A stretch of 19,688 nucleotides of DNA from Legionellaceae bacterium (GCA_023266075.1 JAHFRX010000009.1:1-19688); one strand, 5' to 3'. Counted from the first letter of the stretch, positions 1 to 7,958 are shown. The notes: a model not told the origin generated them from the letters alone. Numbers and translations: made by a program.

Positions 1-50
1 GCAATCAACGTTAAAAAAACTTCTTTGGCAAGATAACGAAAAATCAGCAC
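1..50 (-). CDS. lptF: LPS export permease LptF, N-terminal fragment
   Basis: Only the first 16 full codons lie in the window; the gene runs off the left edge. Read on the minus strand from a GTG at 50-48, the peptide begins MLIFRYLAKEVFLTLI, which resembles the start of LptF (E. coli begins MIIIRYLVRE). LptF is an inner-membrane subunit of the LptB2FG transporter that extracts lipopolysaccharide and passes it to the periplasmic bridge. A purine-rich AGAGAG lies about 4 bases upstream of the GTG. The divergent arrangement with pepA (69 bases between the two starts) is the standard gammaproteobacterial order, which strongly supports the call despite the short fragment. An alternative start further upstream cannot be fully excluded. 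Confidence 0.8.
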   Translation of the reverse strand, partial: MLIFRYLAKEVFLTLI

Positions 51-119
51 AATTCTCTCTAGTAAATACGATACAGCATCAGTAAAATAACAGTTTTTGT
101 CGTTCAAAGGAAATGAATC

Positions 120-1577
120 ATGAAATACGAGCTTCTCAGTGATTTTAGTCTGACACGCAGTGAATGCATTGTTGTGGGTATTTTTGAACACAGCGATACA
201 GGAGACCCTATCCATTTTTTGAACGCATCCACACAATCAACACTTGTTCCAACACTGAGCGAACATCTTCACAACGAGCTTGATGTTGTTTGGCAAACAG
301 CGTTTGACAAAACAGCTTTAATGCTTATTCAATGTGGGAAACGCGCTCATTTTAATCGAGAACGATTGCATAAGATCATCGATGAAATTACAACACAATT
401 AATCAAGCATCGTGTTTCCTCCGTCGCGTTTTACTTGCCTCAAACAAAAGATCAAACACCAGACGAGCAAATTGAGCAAATGCTCTTAAGGATAGATCAC
501 ACTTATTATCAATTGTTAACGTACAAAAGTGAAAAAAAGAAAGCACATGTACTCAAATCAGTTGGCTTTTTCTTGCCAGAAGCAAAAAAAAGCAGCATTA
601 AAACAGCAGAGGCCATTGCGAGTGCCGTTTCAAAAACACGAACATTAGCGAACCTTCCGGCAAATATTTGTACGCCCTCGTATCTTGCCGATGCTGCCAC
701 ATCACTTGCTGAGAAATATGACGCACTTCAAACAACCATTTTACACGAAGATGATCTCAAAACACTCGGCATGGGAGCTTTGCTCGCTGTTGCACAGGGC
801 AGTCATGAAAAACCTAAGTTAATTGAAATTCACTATCATGGCGCTCAAAAAAAATCCCCACCGATTATTTTAGTGGGCAAAGGGATTACCTTTGATTCTG
901 GCGGTATTTCATTAAAGCCTGCTAGCGGTATGGAGGAAATGAAATATGATATGGCGGGGGCTGCAAGTGTTTTAGGAACATTACAAGCCTGTGCAGAACT
1001 GAAACTACCTTTAAATGTCATTGGCCTTATGGCTTGCAGTGAAAACATGCCAGGTGGTGGTGCGACAAGACCTGGTGATATTATAAAGACATTTTCAGGA
1101 CAAACGGTTGAAATCATAAATACAGATGCTGAAGGACGTTTAGTTTTAGCTGATGCACTCACTTACGCAGAGCAGTTTCACCCACGTTTTGTAATCGATA
1201 TCGCAACGCTGACCGGCGCTGTCATTGTAGCATTAGGTCATGAAAACGCTGGTTTTATGACCGAAGATGAACAACTCGCTGCATTGATTGAAGCGGCTTC
1301 TCAAAAATCACGTGATACGGCATGGCGATTACCTTTGCAAGCGTGCTATCAAGAAGCCATTGACAGCACACTGGCTGATATGGTCAATAGTACCTTTGAC
1401 CGCTCAGCAGGAAGCGTGACTGCCGCTTGTTTTCTTTCACGCTTTACTAAAAAATACGCATGGGCTCATATTGACATCGCAGGCACCGCATGGGTCAGTG
1501 GCCGAAAAAATCAAGCCACAGGAAGACCTGTACCACTTCTTATCGAGATACTACGTCATGTCGCCCATACAGGTTGA
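120..1577 (+). CDS. pepA: leucyl aminopeptidase (M17 family, cytosol aminopeptidase)
   Basis: A 485-residue cytosolic metallopeptidase that removes N-terminal residues from peptides; E. coli PepA (503 aa) also acts as a DNA-binding architectural protein. The C-terminal catalytic domain is complete: the metal ligands fall at K254, D259, D277, D336 and E338, with the spacing seen in E. coli PepA, and the signature NTDAEGRL covers 334-341 with the catalytic R340. The N-terminal ~150 residues are the variable M17 domain. The start has a good ribosome site (AAAGG, 106-110). The last 20 bases overlap the start of holC, so the two are probably translationally coupled; pepA-holC is a conserved pair in gammaproteobacteria. 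Whether this protein keeps the DNA-binding role of E. coli PepA cannot be told from sequence alone. Confidence 0.95.
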   Translation: MKYELLSDFSLTRSECIVVGIFEHSDTGDPIHFLNASTQSTLVPTLSEHLHNELDVVWQTAFDKTALMLIQCGKRAHFNRERLHKIIDEITTQLIKHRVSSVAFYLPQTKDQTPDEQIEQMLLRIDHTYYQLLTYKSEKKKAHVLKSVGFFLPEAKKSSIKTAEAIASAVSKTRTLANLPANICTPSYLADAATSLAEKYDALQTTILHEDDLKTLGMGALLAVAQGSHEKPKLIEIHYHGAQKKSPPIILVGKGITFDSGGISLKPASGMEEMKYDMAGAASVLGTLQACAELKLPLNVIGLMACSENMPGGGATRPGDIIKTFSGQTVEIINTDAEGRLVLADALTYAEQFHPRFVIDIATLTGAVIVALGHENAGFMTEDEQLAALIEAASQKSRDTAWRLPLQACYQEAIDSTLADMVNSTFDRSAGSVTAACFLSRFTKKYAWAHIDIAGTAWVSGRKNQATGRPVPLLIEILRHVAHTG

Positions 1578-1989
1578 TTTTTATCTACTATCTGATAGCA
1601 GGCCTGATGCATGTCTACTTTTTGCGTGCCGCCTGCTTGAAAAAGCGTATCTACAAAATTTAACGACTTGGGTCTGGTGTCAAAATGAAATAGATGCCTC
1701 AGAACTTGACTTAAAATTGTGGTCCTTCAAAGTAGAAAGCTTTATCCCTCATGCCCGCAATAATGAGCATCTACCCCAAAAACCTTTAATTGAAATTGCA
1801 ACACATTATCCCAGCACCTGCAGTGCAACGTTGCTGCTTAATTTATCTACAGACGTCGTTCTACCCTCACCCACTCTTCTACGCATCCTTGAAATTGTTC
1901 CCAATATTGACGCCGCAAAAATCATCAGTCGCACGCATTACCGCGCATATCGAGCGGCGAAATATCACCTCAATACACATGAAATCTAA
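1558..1989 (+). CDS. holC: DNA polymerase III chi subunit
   Basis: A 143-residue protein matching HolC (E. coli 147 aa), the accessory subunit that binds SSB and, through psi, the clamp-loader of the replicative polymerase. Recognisable features are the N-terminal VDFYLLSD strand, the ESFIPHA stretch in the middle, and the C-terminal YRAYRAAKYHLNT tail, which parallels E. coli YKAYRVAGFNLNT. I start it at the ATG at 1558 because this gives the family's usual N-terminus; the frame stays open for 29 more codons upstream, but these lie inside pepA. It overlaps pepA by 20 bases. In many relatives valS follows; here the next gene is on the other strand and its 3' end overlaps holC by 20 bases. Confidence 0.88.
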   Translation: MSPIQVDFYLLSDSRPDACLLFACRLLEKAYLQNLTTWVWCQNEIDASELDLKLWSFKVESFIPHARNNEHLPQKPLIEIATHYPSTCSATLLLNLSTDVVLPSPTLLRILEIVPNIDAAKIISRTHYRAYRAAKYHLNTHEI

Positions 1990-2449
1990 TTGACGAGAAA
2001 CTACTGATCACATGATGCGTTTGGAAACAATAACCGCCGGTGATAGCCAAAGGACCTGCTGTCACCCAAGCATGCGCATCCTTGCCCAAAGGCTTGGTAC
2101 TATTTTTTAATAATCCAATATAAAAAAAGTACGGTATACCCCAGTGGCTACACCAAAACTTGGCCAGCAATGCTTGCGTTAAGCAGCTAGAGTCCCAAGG
2201 TGTATACGCGCACGCTAAACGCACCGCTTGACGTAACATATGAGCGCGCCGGTACTGCTGAGATGTCGTTAACAACGTCGAGGCGACCGTCATTTGATGC
2301 GAATACCCGAAATATCGTGACAAAATACGATACGGTAAAAGTAAGATTGTAGCTTTGGCGATACCAGATAATCCATAATTTAGAAAGAAGAACAACTTCT
2401 GCTTTATAGGTAATTGCCAAAAGGTCTTTACTTTTTGTAAAAACGCCAT
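1970..2449 (-). CDS. stand-alone lasso-peptide B2-like protein (transglutaminase-like, McjB C-terminal family)
   Basis: A 159-residue protein with the fold signature of the B2 (leader peptidase) part of lasso-peptide biosynthesis. A hydrophobic N-terminal helix (about 18-47) is followed by the catalytic-cysteine segment WDSSCLTQALL (C89) and the histidine segment DAHAWV (H126). The third member of the McjB triad (Asp, 12 residues after the His) would fall at T138 in AITGG; from memory, similar stand-alone family members often have a TGG there. There is no room for an N-terminal RRE (B1) domain. The ATG at 2449 is preferred over that at 2470 because GGAGGT (2464-2459) sits 9 bases before it. 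It lies 42 bases after ald, the last gene of an etfB-etfA-ald set. No precursor, B1 or cyclase gene is visible nearby, so substrate and role are unknown; lasso-peptide production is not implied. Confidence 0.75.
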   Translation of the reverse strand: MAFLQKVKTFWQLPIKQKLFFFLNYGLSGIAKATILLLPYRILSRYFGYSHQMTVASTLLTTSQQYRRAHMLRQAVRLACAYTPWDSSCLTQALLAKFWCSHWGIPYFFYIGLLKNSTKPLGKDAHAWVTAGPLAITGGYCFQTHHVISSFSSIRFHVY

Positions 2450-2491
2450 CAAGGTGATACCTCCAATCATGTTAAAATCTGATCATTTTAT

Positions 2492-3607
2492 TTAATTTAG
2501 CGCCTCTACTGGATCAACATAATCCACTCCCAAAGCTGCGGACACTGCTTCATAAGTGATATTCCCTTGATGCACATTCAAACCATGGAGAAGATGTACG
2601 TCTGAAAGCAACGCCAATTTTGGACCCTTAGTCACTAAACTCAAGACAAAAGGCAAGGTCGCATTATTGAGTGCAAAGGTTGACGTTCTTGGAACTGCTC
2701 CTGGCATATTTGCTACACAATAGTGTACGATATCAAGAACCACATAAGTAGGCTCTTGGTGTGTGGTTGGATGACTTGTTTCAAAACACCCACCTTGATC
2801 AATGGCAACATCAACCAAAACAGAACCCGGGCGCATTTTTCGCAATAATTCACGCGAGACAAGCTTAGGTGCCGCAGCACCAGGAACTAAAACTGCACCA
2901 ATAACGAGATCTGCAGACATCACATGTTGCTCAATCGCTTCAACTGTTGCATACACAGTGTTCAACATCAATCCATATTGCGCATCAATTTCTTGTAAAC
3001 GCGCTAAAGACTTGTCAAGCACAATCACCTCAGCGCCAAGTCCCATTGCCATGCGTGCTGCATTTACACCGACCACGCCACCACCAATGACAACCACTTT
3101 AGCTGGCAAAACACCTGGGACACCACCTAATAGTACACCGCTTCCTCCTTGTGCCATTTCAAGACAATGTGCGCCTGCCTGAATAGACATCCGTCCAGCG
3201 ACCTGTGACATCGGTGTCAACAAAGGTAATCCACCACCTGGCTGAGTCACGGTTTCATACGCAATTGCTGTTACACCTGATTCTTTCAGTAATCGTGCTT
3301 GTTGTGGATCTGGTGCTAGATGCAAGTAAGTAAATAACGTTTGTCCTTCATGCAATCTTCGGCATTCGGTGGGTTGAGGCTCTTTAACTTTTACAATTAA
3401 ATCTGCGCGTGCAAATACTTCCTCTGCTGAATCTGCAATTTTCGCACCAGCAGCAATATATTTTTCATCCGTAATCCCAATACCAAGACCTGCATTTTTT
3501 TCAACGAGAACTTGACTGCCTGCATGCGTAATTTCACGCACACTTGCTGGCACGAGGCCTACTCGATTTTCATGTGATTTTATTTCTTTTGGTACACCCA
3601 CTAACAT
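2492..3607 (-). CDS. ald: alanine dehydrogenase (NAD-dependent)
   Basis: A 371-residue cytosolic enzyme that interconverts L-alanine and pyruvate plus ammonia with NAD(H). Length and numbering match characterised alanine dehydrogenases closely: substrate-binding R15 and K75 (in VKVKEPQ), H96 (in TYLHLAPD) and D270 (in DVAIDQGG) all fall at the canonical positions. The dinucleotide-binding GGGVVG motif is at 175-180. The ATG at 3607 has a clear ribosome site (AGGAG, 8-9 bases before). The gene begins 11 bases after etfA ends, so ald is very probably co-transcribed with etfBA, suggesting a shared catabolic setting in which alanine is oxidised for energy; that link is inference from position. 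Confidence 0.95.
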   Translation of the reverse strand: MLVGVPKEIKSHENRVGLVPASVREITHAGSQVLVEKNAGLGIGITDEKYIAAGAKIADSAEEVFARADLIVKVKEPQPTECRRLHEGQTLFTYLHLAPDPQQARLLKESGVTAIAYETVTQPGGGLPLLTPMSQVAGRMSIQAGAHCLEMAQGGSGVLLGGVPGVLPAKVVVIGGGVVGVNAARMAMGLGAEVIVLDKSLARLQEIDAQYGLMLNTVYATVEAIEQHVMSADLVIGAVLVPGAAAPKLVSRELLRKMRPGSVLVDVAIDQGGCFETSHPTTHQEPTYVVLDIVHYCVANMPGAVPRTSTFALNNATLPFVLSLVTKGPKLALLSDVHLLHGLNVHQGNITYEAVSAALGVDYVDPVEALN

Positions 3608-3618
3608 GATACTAACTC

Positions 3619-4554
3619 CTACTTTCTTAATTGTTCAATTAACGCTGGCACTAAAACAAATAGGTCACCGACTAAACCGTAATCTGCAATTTGAAAAATA
3701 GGCGCGTCAGGATCTTTATTAATTGCAACAATGACTTTTGAGTCTTTCATGCCTGCAATATGTTGTATTGCACCAGAAATACCCACAGCAACATATAGAT
3801 CTGGCGCAACGACTTTACCGGTTTGTCCGACTTGATAATCATTAGAAACATAGCCTGCATCCACCGCCGCACGCGAAGCCCCAAGAGCCGCACCTAAGGT
3901 ATCCGCTAATTCCTCTATTAATTTAAACTTTTCAGCGCTCTGTAGGGCCCGTCCACCTGAAACAATTCGCTTAGCATGGGTAAGCTCAGGTCTAACAGAT
4001 TTGCTAAGTTGTCGACTAACAAACGTTGTTTTCTCTAAAGCAATCGTTTGAGAAACATCTATCACAGCAGCAGATGATTGCACCATTGTGCTGGGTTGAA
4101 ACGCTGTTTGGCGTATACTTAATAATTTTCGCTCATCTAAAATGCGGACTGTTTCAATTGCATTCCCTGCATAAATGGGACGTTCGAATGTATCTTGCGT
4201 AACAATGCACGTGGTATCAGAGAGTGCTGTCACATCCAGTAAAGCCGCGATTCTGGGTAAAAGATCTTTACCAAATGTGGTGGCTGCCATCAAAAGATAA
4301 TCGTACATTTTAGCAATCTCTTGTACTAATACACTGATGTTTTCAGCAAGTTGATGTTCATAATAGACATGATCAGCACATAATACTTTAGAAACCCCTT
4401 GAAGTACTGCGACTTCTTCAGCGACAGTATGGCATTGATAACCAACGACACAACAGGTTATTTCTGTCCCTAACATCTTTGCCGCGGTCAGCACATGCGG
4501 AAAAGATGCATGCATGTGCTGATTGTTGTGTTCAACAAAAATACAAATGCTCAT
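3619..4554 (-). CDS. etfA: electron transfer flavoprotein, alpha subunit
   Basis: A 311-residue FAD-binding subunit of the soluble ETF heterodimer, which takes electrons from acyl-CoA and other flavin dehydrogenases and passes them to ETF-ubiquinone oxidoreductase. The C-terminal FAD domain is typical: GASRAAVDAG, then QVGQTGKVVAPDLYVAVGIS, then HIAGMKDSKVIVAINKDPDA. The frame is open upstream, but the start at 4554 (MSICIFVEHNN) gives the usual family N-terminus and has a GGGGGA ribosome site about 7 bases before. It begins 19 bases after etfB and is followed by ald 11 bases later. No ETF dehydrogenase or acyl-CoA dehydrogenase gene is in the window, so its electron donors are not indicated by context. 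Confidence 0.94.
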   Translation of the reverse strand: MSICIFVEHNNQHMHASFPHVLTAAKMLGTEITCCVVGYQCHTVAEEVAVLQGVSKVLCADHVYYEHQLAENISVLVQEIAKMYDYLLMAATTFGKDLLPRIAALLDVTALSDTTCIVTQDTFERPIYAGNAIETVRILDERKLLSIRQTAFQPSTMVQSSAAVIDVSQTIALEKTTFVSRQLSKSVRPELTHAKRIVSGGRALQSAEKFKLIEELADTLGAALGASRAAVDAGYVSNDYQVGQTGKVVAPDLYVAVGISGAIQHIAGMKDSKVIVAINKDPDAPIFQIADYGLVGDLFVLVPALIEQLRK

Positions 4555-4573
4555 GAATATATCCCCCAATCCA

Positions 4574-5323
4574 TCACAAAACCTTAGCGTCATATTTAAG
4601 TTTACTGACAAGCTCGTCAACGGATGTCACTTTGATACCCGCTTTACGTATTTCTGGCTCTTTAATGGACAGTGATTCTTGATGCGCTCTTAAAGACAAT
4701 GATAATGATTCTAGCGTGACCACAGTTAACGGTTTTTGCTTTGCTTTCATGATATTAGGAAGACTCGCATAACGTGGCGTATTCAGTCGTAAATCAACAC
4801 TGATCACCGCAGGAAGCGTGAGCCTCAATGTTTCTGTGCCGTTATCAACTTCTCGTGCCACAATACAAGTATTTCCTTCAATATGAAGCATGGAAGCGAA
4901 TGTTGCTTGCGGCCAATTCAGCATTGCAGCAAGCATTTGTGCGGTTTGATTATTATCATCGTCAATCGCCTGCTTACCTAATATCACTAATTCTGCTTGC
5001 TCGTGCATTACAAGATGCTTGAGTACTTTAGCAACATTTAAGCTTCCTAAGATTTGATCTGTTTGAATCAATTGAGCACGTGTAGCACCCAACGCTAAAG
5101 CATGGCGCAATGTCTCTTGACTTGTATCTGTACCAATAGAGACAGCAAGAATATCCGTTACAATATTTTTTTCATATAGACGTACAGCTTCTTCTAAAGC
5201 AATTTCATCAAAAGGATTGATAGTATGCTTCACATGCTGCGTTTCTACCTCACGACCATTAGGCAATACCCTAATTTTAACATAAGGGTCAATCACACGT
5301 TTTACTGGTACAATAACCTTCAT
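4574..5323 (-). CDS. etfB: electron transfer flavoprotein, beta subunit
   Basis: A 249-residue protein, the normal length for EtfB, which binds AMP and pairs with EtfA. The N-terminus MKVIVPVKRVIDPYVKIRV and the segments HTINPFDEIALEEAVRL, GKQAIDDDNNQTAQMLAA and RYASLPNIMKAKQKP are all characteristic; the last is the recognition-loop area that contacts partner dehydrogenases. It is the first gene of a close set etfB-etfA-ald plus the B2-like gene. The upstream lipoprotein gene ends 46 bases before it with no hairpin seen, so etfB either has its own promoter, which I could not identify, or is read through from that gene. Confidence 0.94.
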   Translation of the reverse strand: MKVIVPVKRVIDPYVKIRVLPNGREVETQHVKHTINPFDEIALEEAVRLYEKNIVTDILAVSIGTDTSQETLRHALALGATRAQLIQTDQILGSLNVAKVLKHLVMHEQAELVILGKQAIDDDNNQTAQMLAAMLNWPQATFASMLHIEGNTCIVAREVDNGTETLRLTLPAVISVDLRLNTPRYASLPNIMKAKQKPLTVVTLESLSLSLRAHQESLSIKEPEIRKAGIKVTSVDELVSKLKYDAKVL

Positions 5324-5369
5324 TGTTACTCGCTTGATTCATCCAAGAGTCAGCATCTTGCCATAGAAT

Positions 5370-5825
5370 TTAATTAGGAACAACTCGCCATGAGCCATCG
5401 GCTTGACGACAAGCTTTACCATAAATTTGTTCTGATTTTCCACCAATTTCTGCGCGAGTCGTATATTCTCGACAAGGTTGCTGTTGATGATAGTAAGTGC
5501 GTGTAGACGTTACATGATAGGTATTACCAGAATCAGGATTTCTCCATGTCACAACTCTACCCGTAGGTGCGGTTTCCAAAGCTTGCTGCATTTCTAACCT
5601 ATCTTGTTTATCCATATACTTCCCAACTCGGCCACCTAAGACCGCACCGATAAAAGTACCCGCGGCCGTTGCCGCAACTTTACCGGCACCACCACCAAAT
5701 TGGTTACCTAAAACACCACCAACAACACCGCCTGCGACAGTTCCAACAGCCTCATTACTGACTTCTGTACATCCTATCAACATAGATAAAGAAAGAGGTA
5801 CAATCATTAAAGACGTGATTCGCAT
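5370..5825 (-). CDS. glycine-zipper outer-membrane lipoprotein (17-kDa surface antigen-like)
   Basis: A 151-residue predicted lipoprotein. A signal peptide ends in the lipobox LIGC with the lipidated Cys at position 19. Residues about 28-72 form a glycine-zipper '2TM' region rich in GxxxG patterns (VGGVLGNQFGGGAGK, GAVLGGRVGKYMD), followed by a C-terminal domain (TGRVVTWRNPDSGNTY ... CREYTTRAEIGG) of the kind found in the rickettsial 17-kDa antigen and related outer-membrane proteins. The ATG at 5825 is chosen because AGGAGA lies a few bases before it; an in-frame TTG five codons upstream overlaps that ribosome site. It is divergent from the DUF4142 lipoprotein. Probably an envelope-structure protein; the exact role is unknown. 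Confidence 0.85.
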   Translation of the reverse strand: MRITSLMIVPLSLSMLIGCTEVSNEAVGTVAGGVVGGVLGNQFGGGAGKVAATAAGTFIGAVLGGRVGKYMDKQDRLEMQQALETAPTGRVVTWRNPDSGNTYHVTSTRTYYHQQQPCREYTTRAEIGGKSEQIYGKACRQADGSWRVVPN

Positions 5826-5849
5826 TTTTTTTCTCCTCAATACTATACG

Positions 5850-5878
5850 TTCACTTCACTTGGCTTTTAGCATATACT
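5850..5878 (+). promoter_or_regulatory. candidate sigma-70 promoter for the DUF4142 lipoprotein
   Basis: A -35 box TTCACT (5850-5855, 4/6 to consensus) is separated by 17 bases from a -10 box TATACT (5873-5878, 5/6). The expected start would be near 5885, leaving a leader of about 29 bases with a strong ribosome site (AAGGAG) before the ATG at 5914. Assigned by eye only. Confidence 0.45.
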
Positions 5879-5913
5879 GGATATGGGATGCCCACTTACG
5901 ATAAGGAGATAAC

Positions 5914-6519
5914 ATGAAGTTACGGTATATGATGTGTTATATCATTTGCACCAGTGCTGTACTCACTGCCTGTCAAACCGATTCACTGAACTTAGATTCA
6001 TTCAACCCGCTTGAATGGGGACATGATACAACAGCCAAACCCACAAAACCAGCTTTAAGCATCTTACCTACTGCGGAAAGAAAATCACCCATCGATGATA
6101 AAATTCTTGCAGAAATTTTAATGATCGATAAAAATGAAATTGCTGCAGCACACGAAGGAGAGAAGAGAGCTACAGCGCCCAAAATACGTGAGTTTGCCAA
6201 GTATCTCGCAAGACACCACACAATGAGTCTTAAAAAAACACTTCATCTCAGCCATAAACTTAAAATAGGACCTGAAGATAGCTATCGTTCAATGCAAATG
6301 CAACGTGATGGTGAACGTGAAATGACACAATTAAAGACACTGGGGCAAACTGATTTTGATGGGGTCTTTATCAATGACATGATTCGCGATCATCAATCTG
6401 GGTTATCTCTCTTGAATGATGATTTAAGAAAAGTTACAAACCCCATGCTCAAAGCGCATTTAATGGCAATGTACCAGATGGTTGAAAAACATCTTCATCA
6501 AGCGCAGCAATTAAAATAA
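5914..6519 (+). CDS. DUF4142-family predicted lipoprotein
   Basis: A 201-residue envelope protein. The signal peptide ends in the lipobox LTAC (Cys20), followed by a Ser/Thr/Pro-rich linker to about residue 65. The rest is a helical domain with the paired-histidine pattern of the DUF4142 / ferritin-like family: EIAAAHEGEKRA, KYLARHHTMSL, and then FINDMIRDHQSGLSLL. Such proteins form four-helix bundles; no catalytic function is established for most of them. The start has a strong ribosome site AAGGAG 6 bases upstream. It is transcribed alone, divergent from the glycine-zipper lipoprotein and convergent with dnaB, and ends just before a long hairpin. The family call rests on the helix and histidine pattern; DUF305-like is the alternative. 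Confidence 0.78.
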   Translation: MKLRYMMCYIICTSAVLTACQTDSLNLDSFNPLEWGHDTTAKPTKPALSILPTAERKSPIDDKILAEILMIDKNEIAAAHEGEKRATAPKIREFAKYLARHHTMSLKKTLHLSHKLKIGPEDSYRSMQMQRDGEREMTQLKTLGQTDFDGVFINDMIRDHQSGLSLLNDDLRKVTNPMLKAHLMAMYQMVEKHLHQAQQLK

Positions 6520-6539
6520 AATTAGATAAAAACACCACC

Positions 6540-6574
6540 GTTAAGCCTCTTTCGAAACTCAAAAGAGGCTTAAC
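6540..6574. terminator. hairpin between convergent DUF4142 gene and dnaB (candidate bidirectional terminator)
   Basis: A perfect 13-base inverted repeat, GTTAAGCCTCTTT (6540-6552) and AAAGAGGCTTAAC (6562-6574), encloses a 9-base loop. It lies exactly where two converging genes meet and contains the dnaB stop codon (6570-6572). On neither strand does a run of T follow at once: on the minus strand GTTTTT comes about 6 bases after the stem, and on the plus strand none. It may therefore be a terminator of reduced efficiency, or act mainly as a 3'-end stabiliser. Confidence 0.6.
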
Positions 6575-7958
6575 TCGCTACGGTTTGATACCCTTGATAA
6601 GCAAGATCCTCGAATCGTGTATACTGCCCTAAAAAAGCAACTCTAACACGCCCAATCGGACCATTTCGTTGTTTTGCCACAATGATTTCAGCACACCCTT
6701 TATCTAGACTGTCTTCATTATAGACCTCATCACGATAGATAAAACAAATCAGATCCGCATCTTGCTCGATAGCACCTGATTCCCGTAAATCTGACATCAC
6801 CGGTCGTTTATCTTGCCGTTGTTCAAGGCTTCGATTTAACTGCGAGAGCGCAATCACTGGGACACGGAGCTCTTTGGCTAATGTTTTTAAACTTCTCGAA
6901 ATTTCAGAAATTTCAGCCGTTCGATTTTCAACTTTTACACCTGTAACACGCATCAATTGTAAATAATCAACGACAATCAACCCTAACTCACCATGCTCTT
7001 TTACCAATCGTCTTGCACGGGCCCTGAGCTCGGTTGGCGTTAAAGCAGGCGCATCATCAATAAATAAAGGAGCCTCAGATAACATATGCACAGCAGAAGT
7101 CACTCGCGGCCAATCGTTATCATCCAACTTTCCTGTGCGCAATCGATGCTGATCTAGCCGCCCTAGAGAAGACATCATCCTCATGGCTAATGCATCTGCA
7201 GGCATTTCCATAGAAAAAACCAAAACGGGTTTCCCCGCTTTAATCGCAACATGCTCTGCGATATTCATCGCTAATGTGGTTTTTCCCATGGATGGTCGAC
7301 CTGCAACAATAATTAAATCAGAGGGTTGTAAACCCGTAGTCAATTCATCTAAATCGCTTAACCCTGTTGCAAGCCCCGTAACCGTAGCACCGCTATGATA
7401 TAAAGCATCTATTTTTTCAACAGTTCGAATTAAAACAGACTTTATTGCCTCAGGTCCAGCGTCTGTTGTTGTTTGCTCGGCTATGGCAAAAACACGCGTT
7501 TCGGCAAAATCTAATAACTCCGCAATCAATCGCTCGCCAGGTTCGTAAGCCGAATCAGCAATATCGCTCGCGACTGAAATTAATTGCCGTTGCACTGATT
7601 TTTCGCGCACAATTTCAATATATGCATTGATATTTGCAACACTGGGCGTGTTATGTGCCAGCTCAAATAAATAAGCCTCTCCTCCCGCCTCTTCGAGTGT
7701 GTTGCTTGATTTTAAAGAATCTAATACCGTGACGACATCGAAAGGTTGATAGCGCCGTGCGAGTTGAAGAATCGCGCGATACAATACACGATGCTCAGCA
7801 CGATAGAAATCAGCCTCACACAGACGATGCTCAACTTTCTCCAAAGCAAGATTATCTAACATCAATCCGCCAATAATGGATTGCTCAGCTTCGATAGAAT
7901 GCGGCGGACGTTTAAGTACATCTACAGCAGATTTTTTTTGCGACTTTGCCACTACCAT
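6570..7958 (-). CDS. dnaB: replicative DNA helicase DnaB
   Basis: A 462-residue hexameric helicase that unwinds DNA at the fork and recruits primase. The N-terminal domain begins with the typical PPHSIEAEQSIIGGLMLD (19-36). The RecA-like C-terminal domain carries Walker A GRPSMGKTT (220-228), the VFSMEMPADALAMRMMSS stretch, the Walker B region LIVVDYLQLM and the SDLRESGAIEQDAD segment. Length is normal and there is no intein. The start codon directly follows the stop of the DUF2147 gene (TGAATG), with AAGGA a few bases upstream, so translation is probably coupled. The usual neighbours of dnaB (rplI, alr) are missing; instead it ends a run beginning with secA. Confidence 0.96.
   Translation of the reverse strand: MVVAKSQKKSAVDVLKRPPHSIEAEQSIIGGLMLDNLALEKVEHRLCEADFYRAEHRVLYRAILQLARRYQPFDVVTVLDSLKSSNTLEEAGGEAYLFELAHNTPSVANINAYIEIVREKSVQRQLISVASDIADSAYEPGERLIAELLDFAETRVFAIAEQTTTDAGPEAIKSVLIRTVEKIDALYHSGATVTGLATGLSDLDELTTGLQPSDLIIVAGRPSMGKTTLAMNIAEHVAIKAGKPVLVFSMEMPADALAMRMMSSLGRLDQHRLRTGKLDDNDWPRVTSAVHMLSEAPLFIDDAPALTPTELRARARRLVKEHGELGLIVVDYLQLMRVTGVKVENRTAEISEISRSLKTLAKELRVPVIALSQLNRSLEQRQDKRPVMSDLRESGAIEQDADLICFIYRDEVYNEDSLDKGCAEIIVAKQRNGPIGRVRVAFLGQYTRFEDLAYQGYQTVAS

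Noticed and set aside
25..53. TTGGCA-17-CACAAT as a pepA promoter
   Set aside because: It overlaps the first codons of the divergent lptF gene and the -10 match is only 4/6; too weak to list as a feature.
2471..2491. Possible lasso precursor peptide next to the B2-like gene
   Set aside because: Only 42 bases separate ald from the chosen B2 start, too little for a leader plus core peptide, and no short ribosome-site-led frame was found on either strand around it.
2802..3182. 126-codon open frame opposite ald (and similar frames opposite pepA, secA, dnaB and etfB)
   Set aside because: They lie wholly inside well-identified genes on the other strand, have no recognisable domain or ribosome site, and show low-complexity composition typical of antisense frames.
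5842..5847. TATAGT as a -10 box for the glycine-zipper lipoprotein gene
   Set aside because: The start of transcription would fall on the ribosome site, and no -35 box is found at 16-18 bases.
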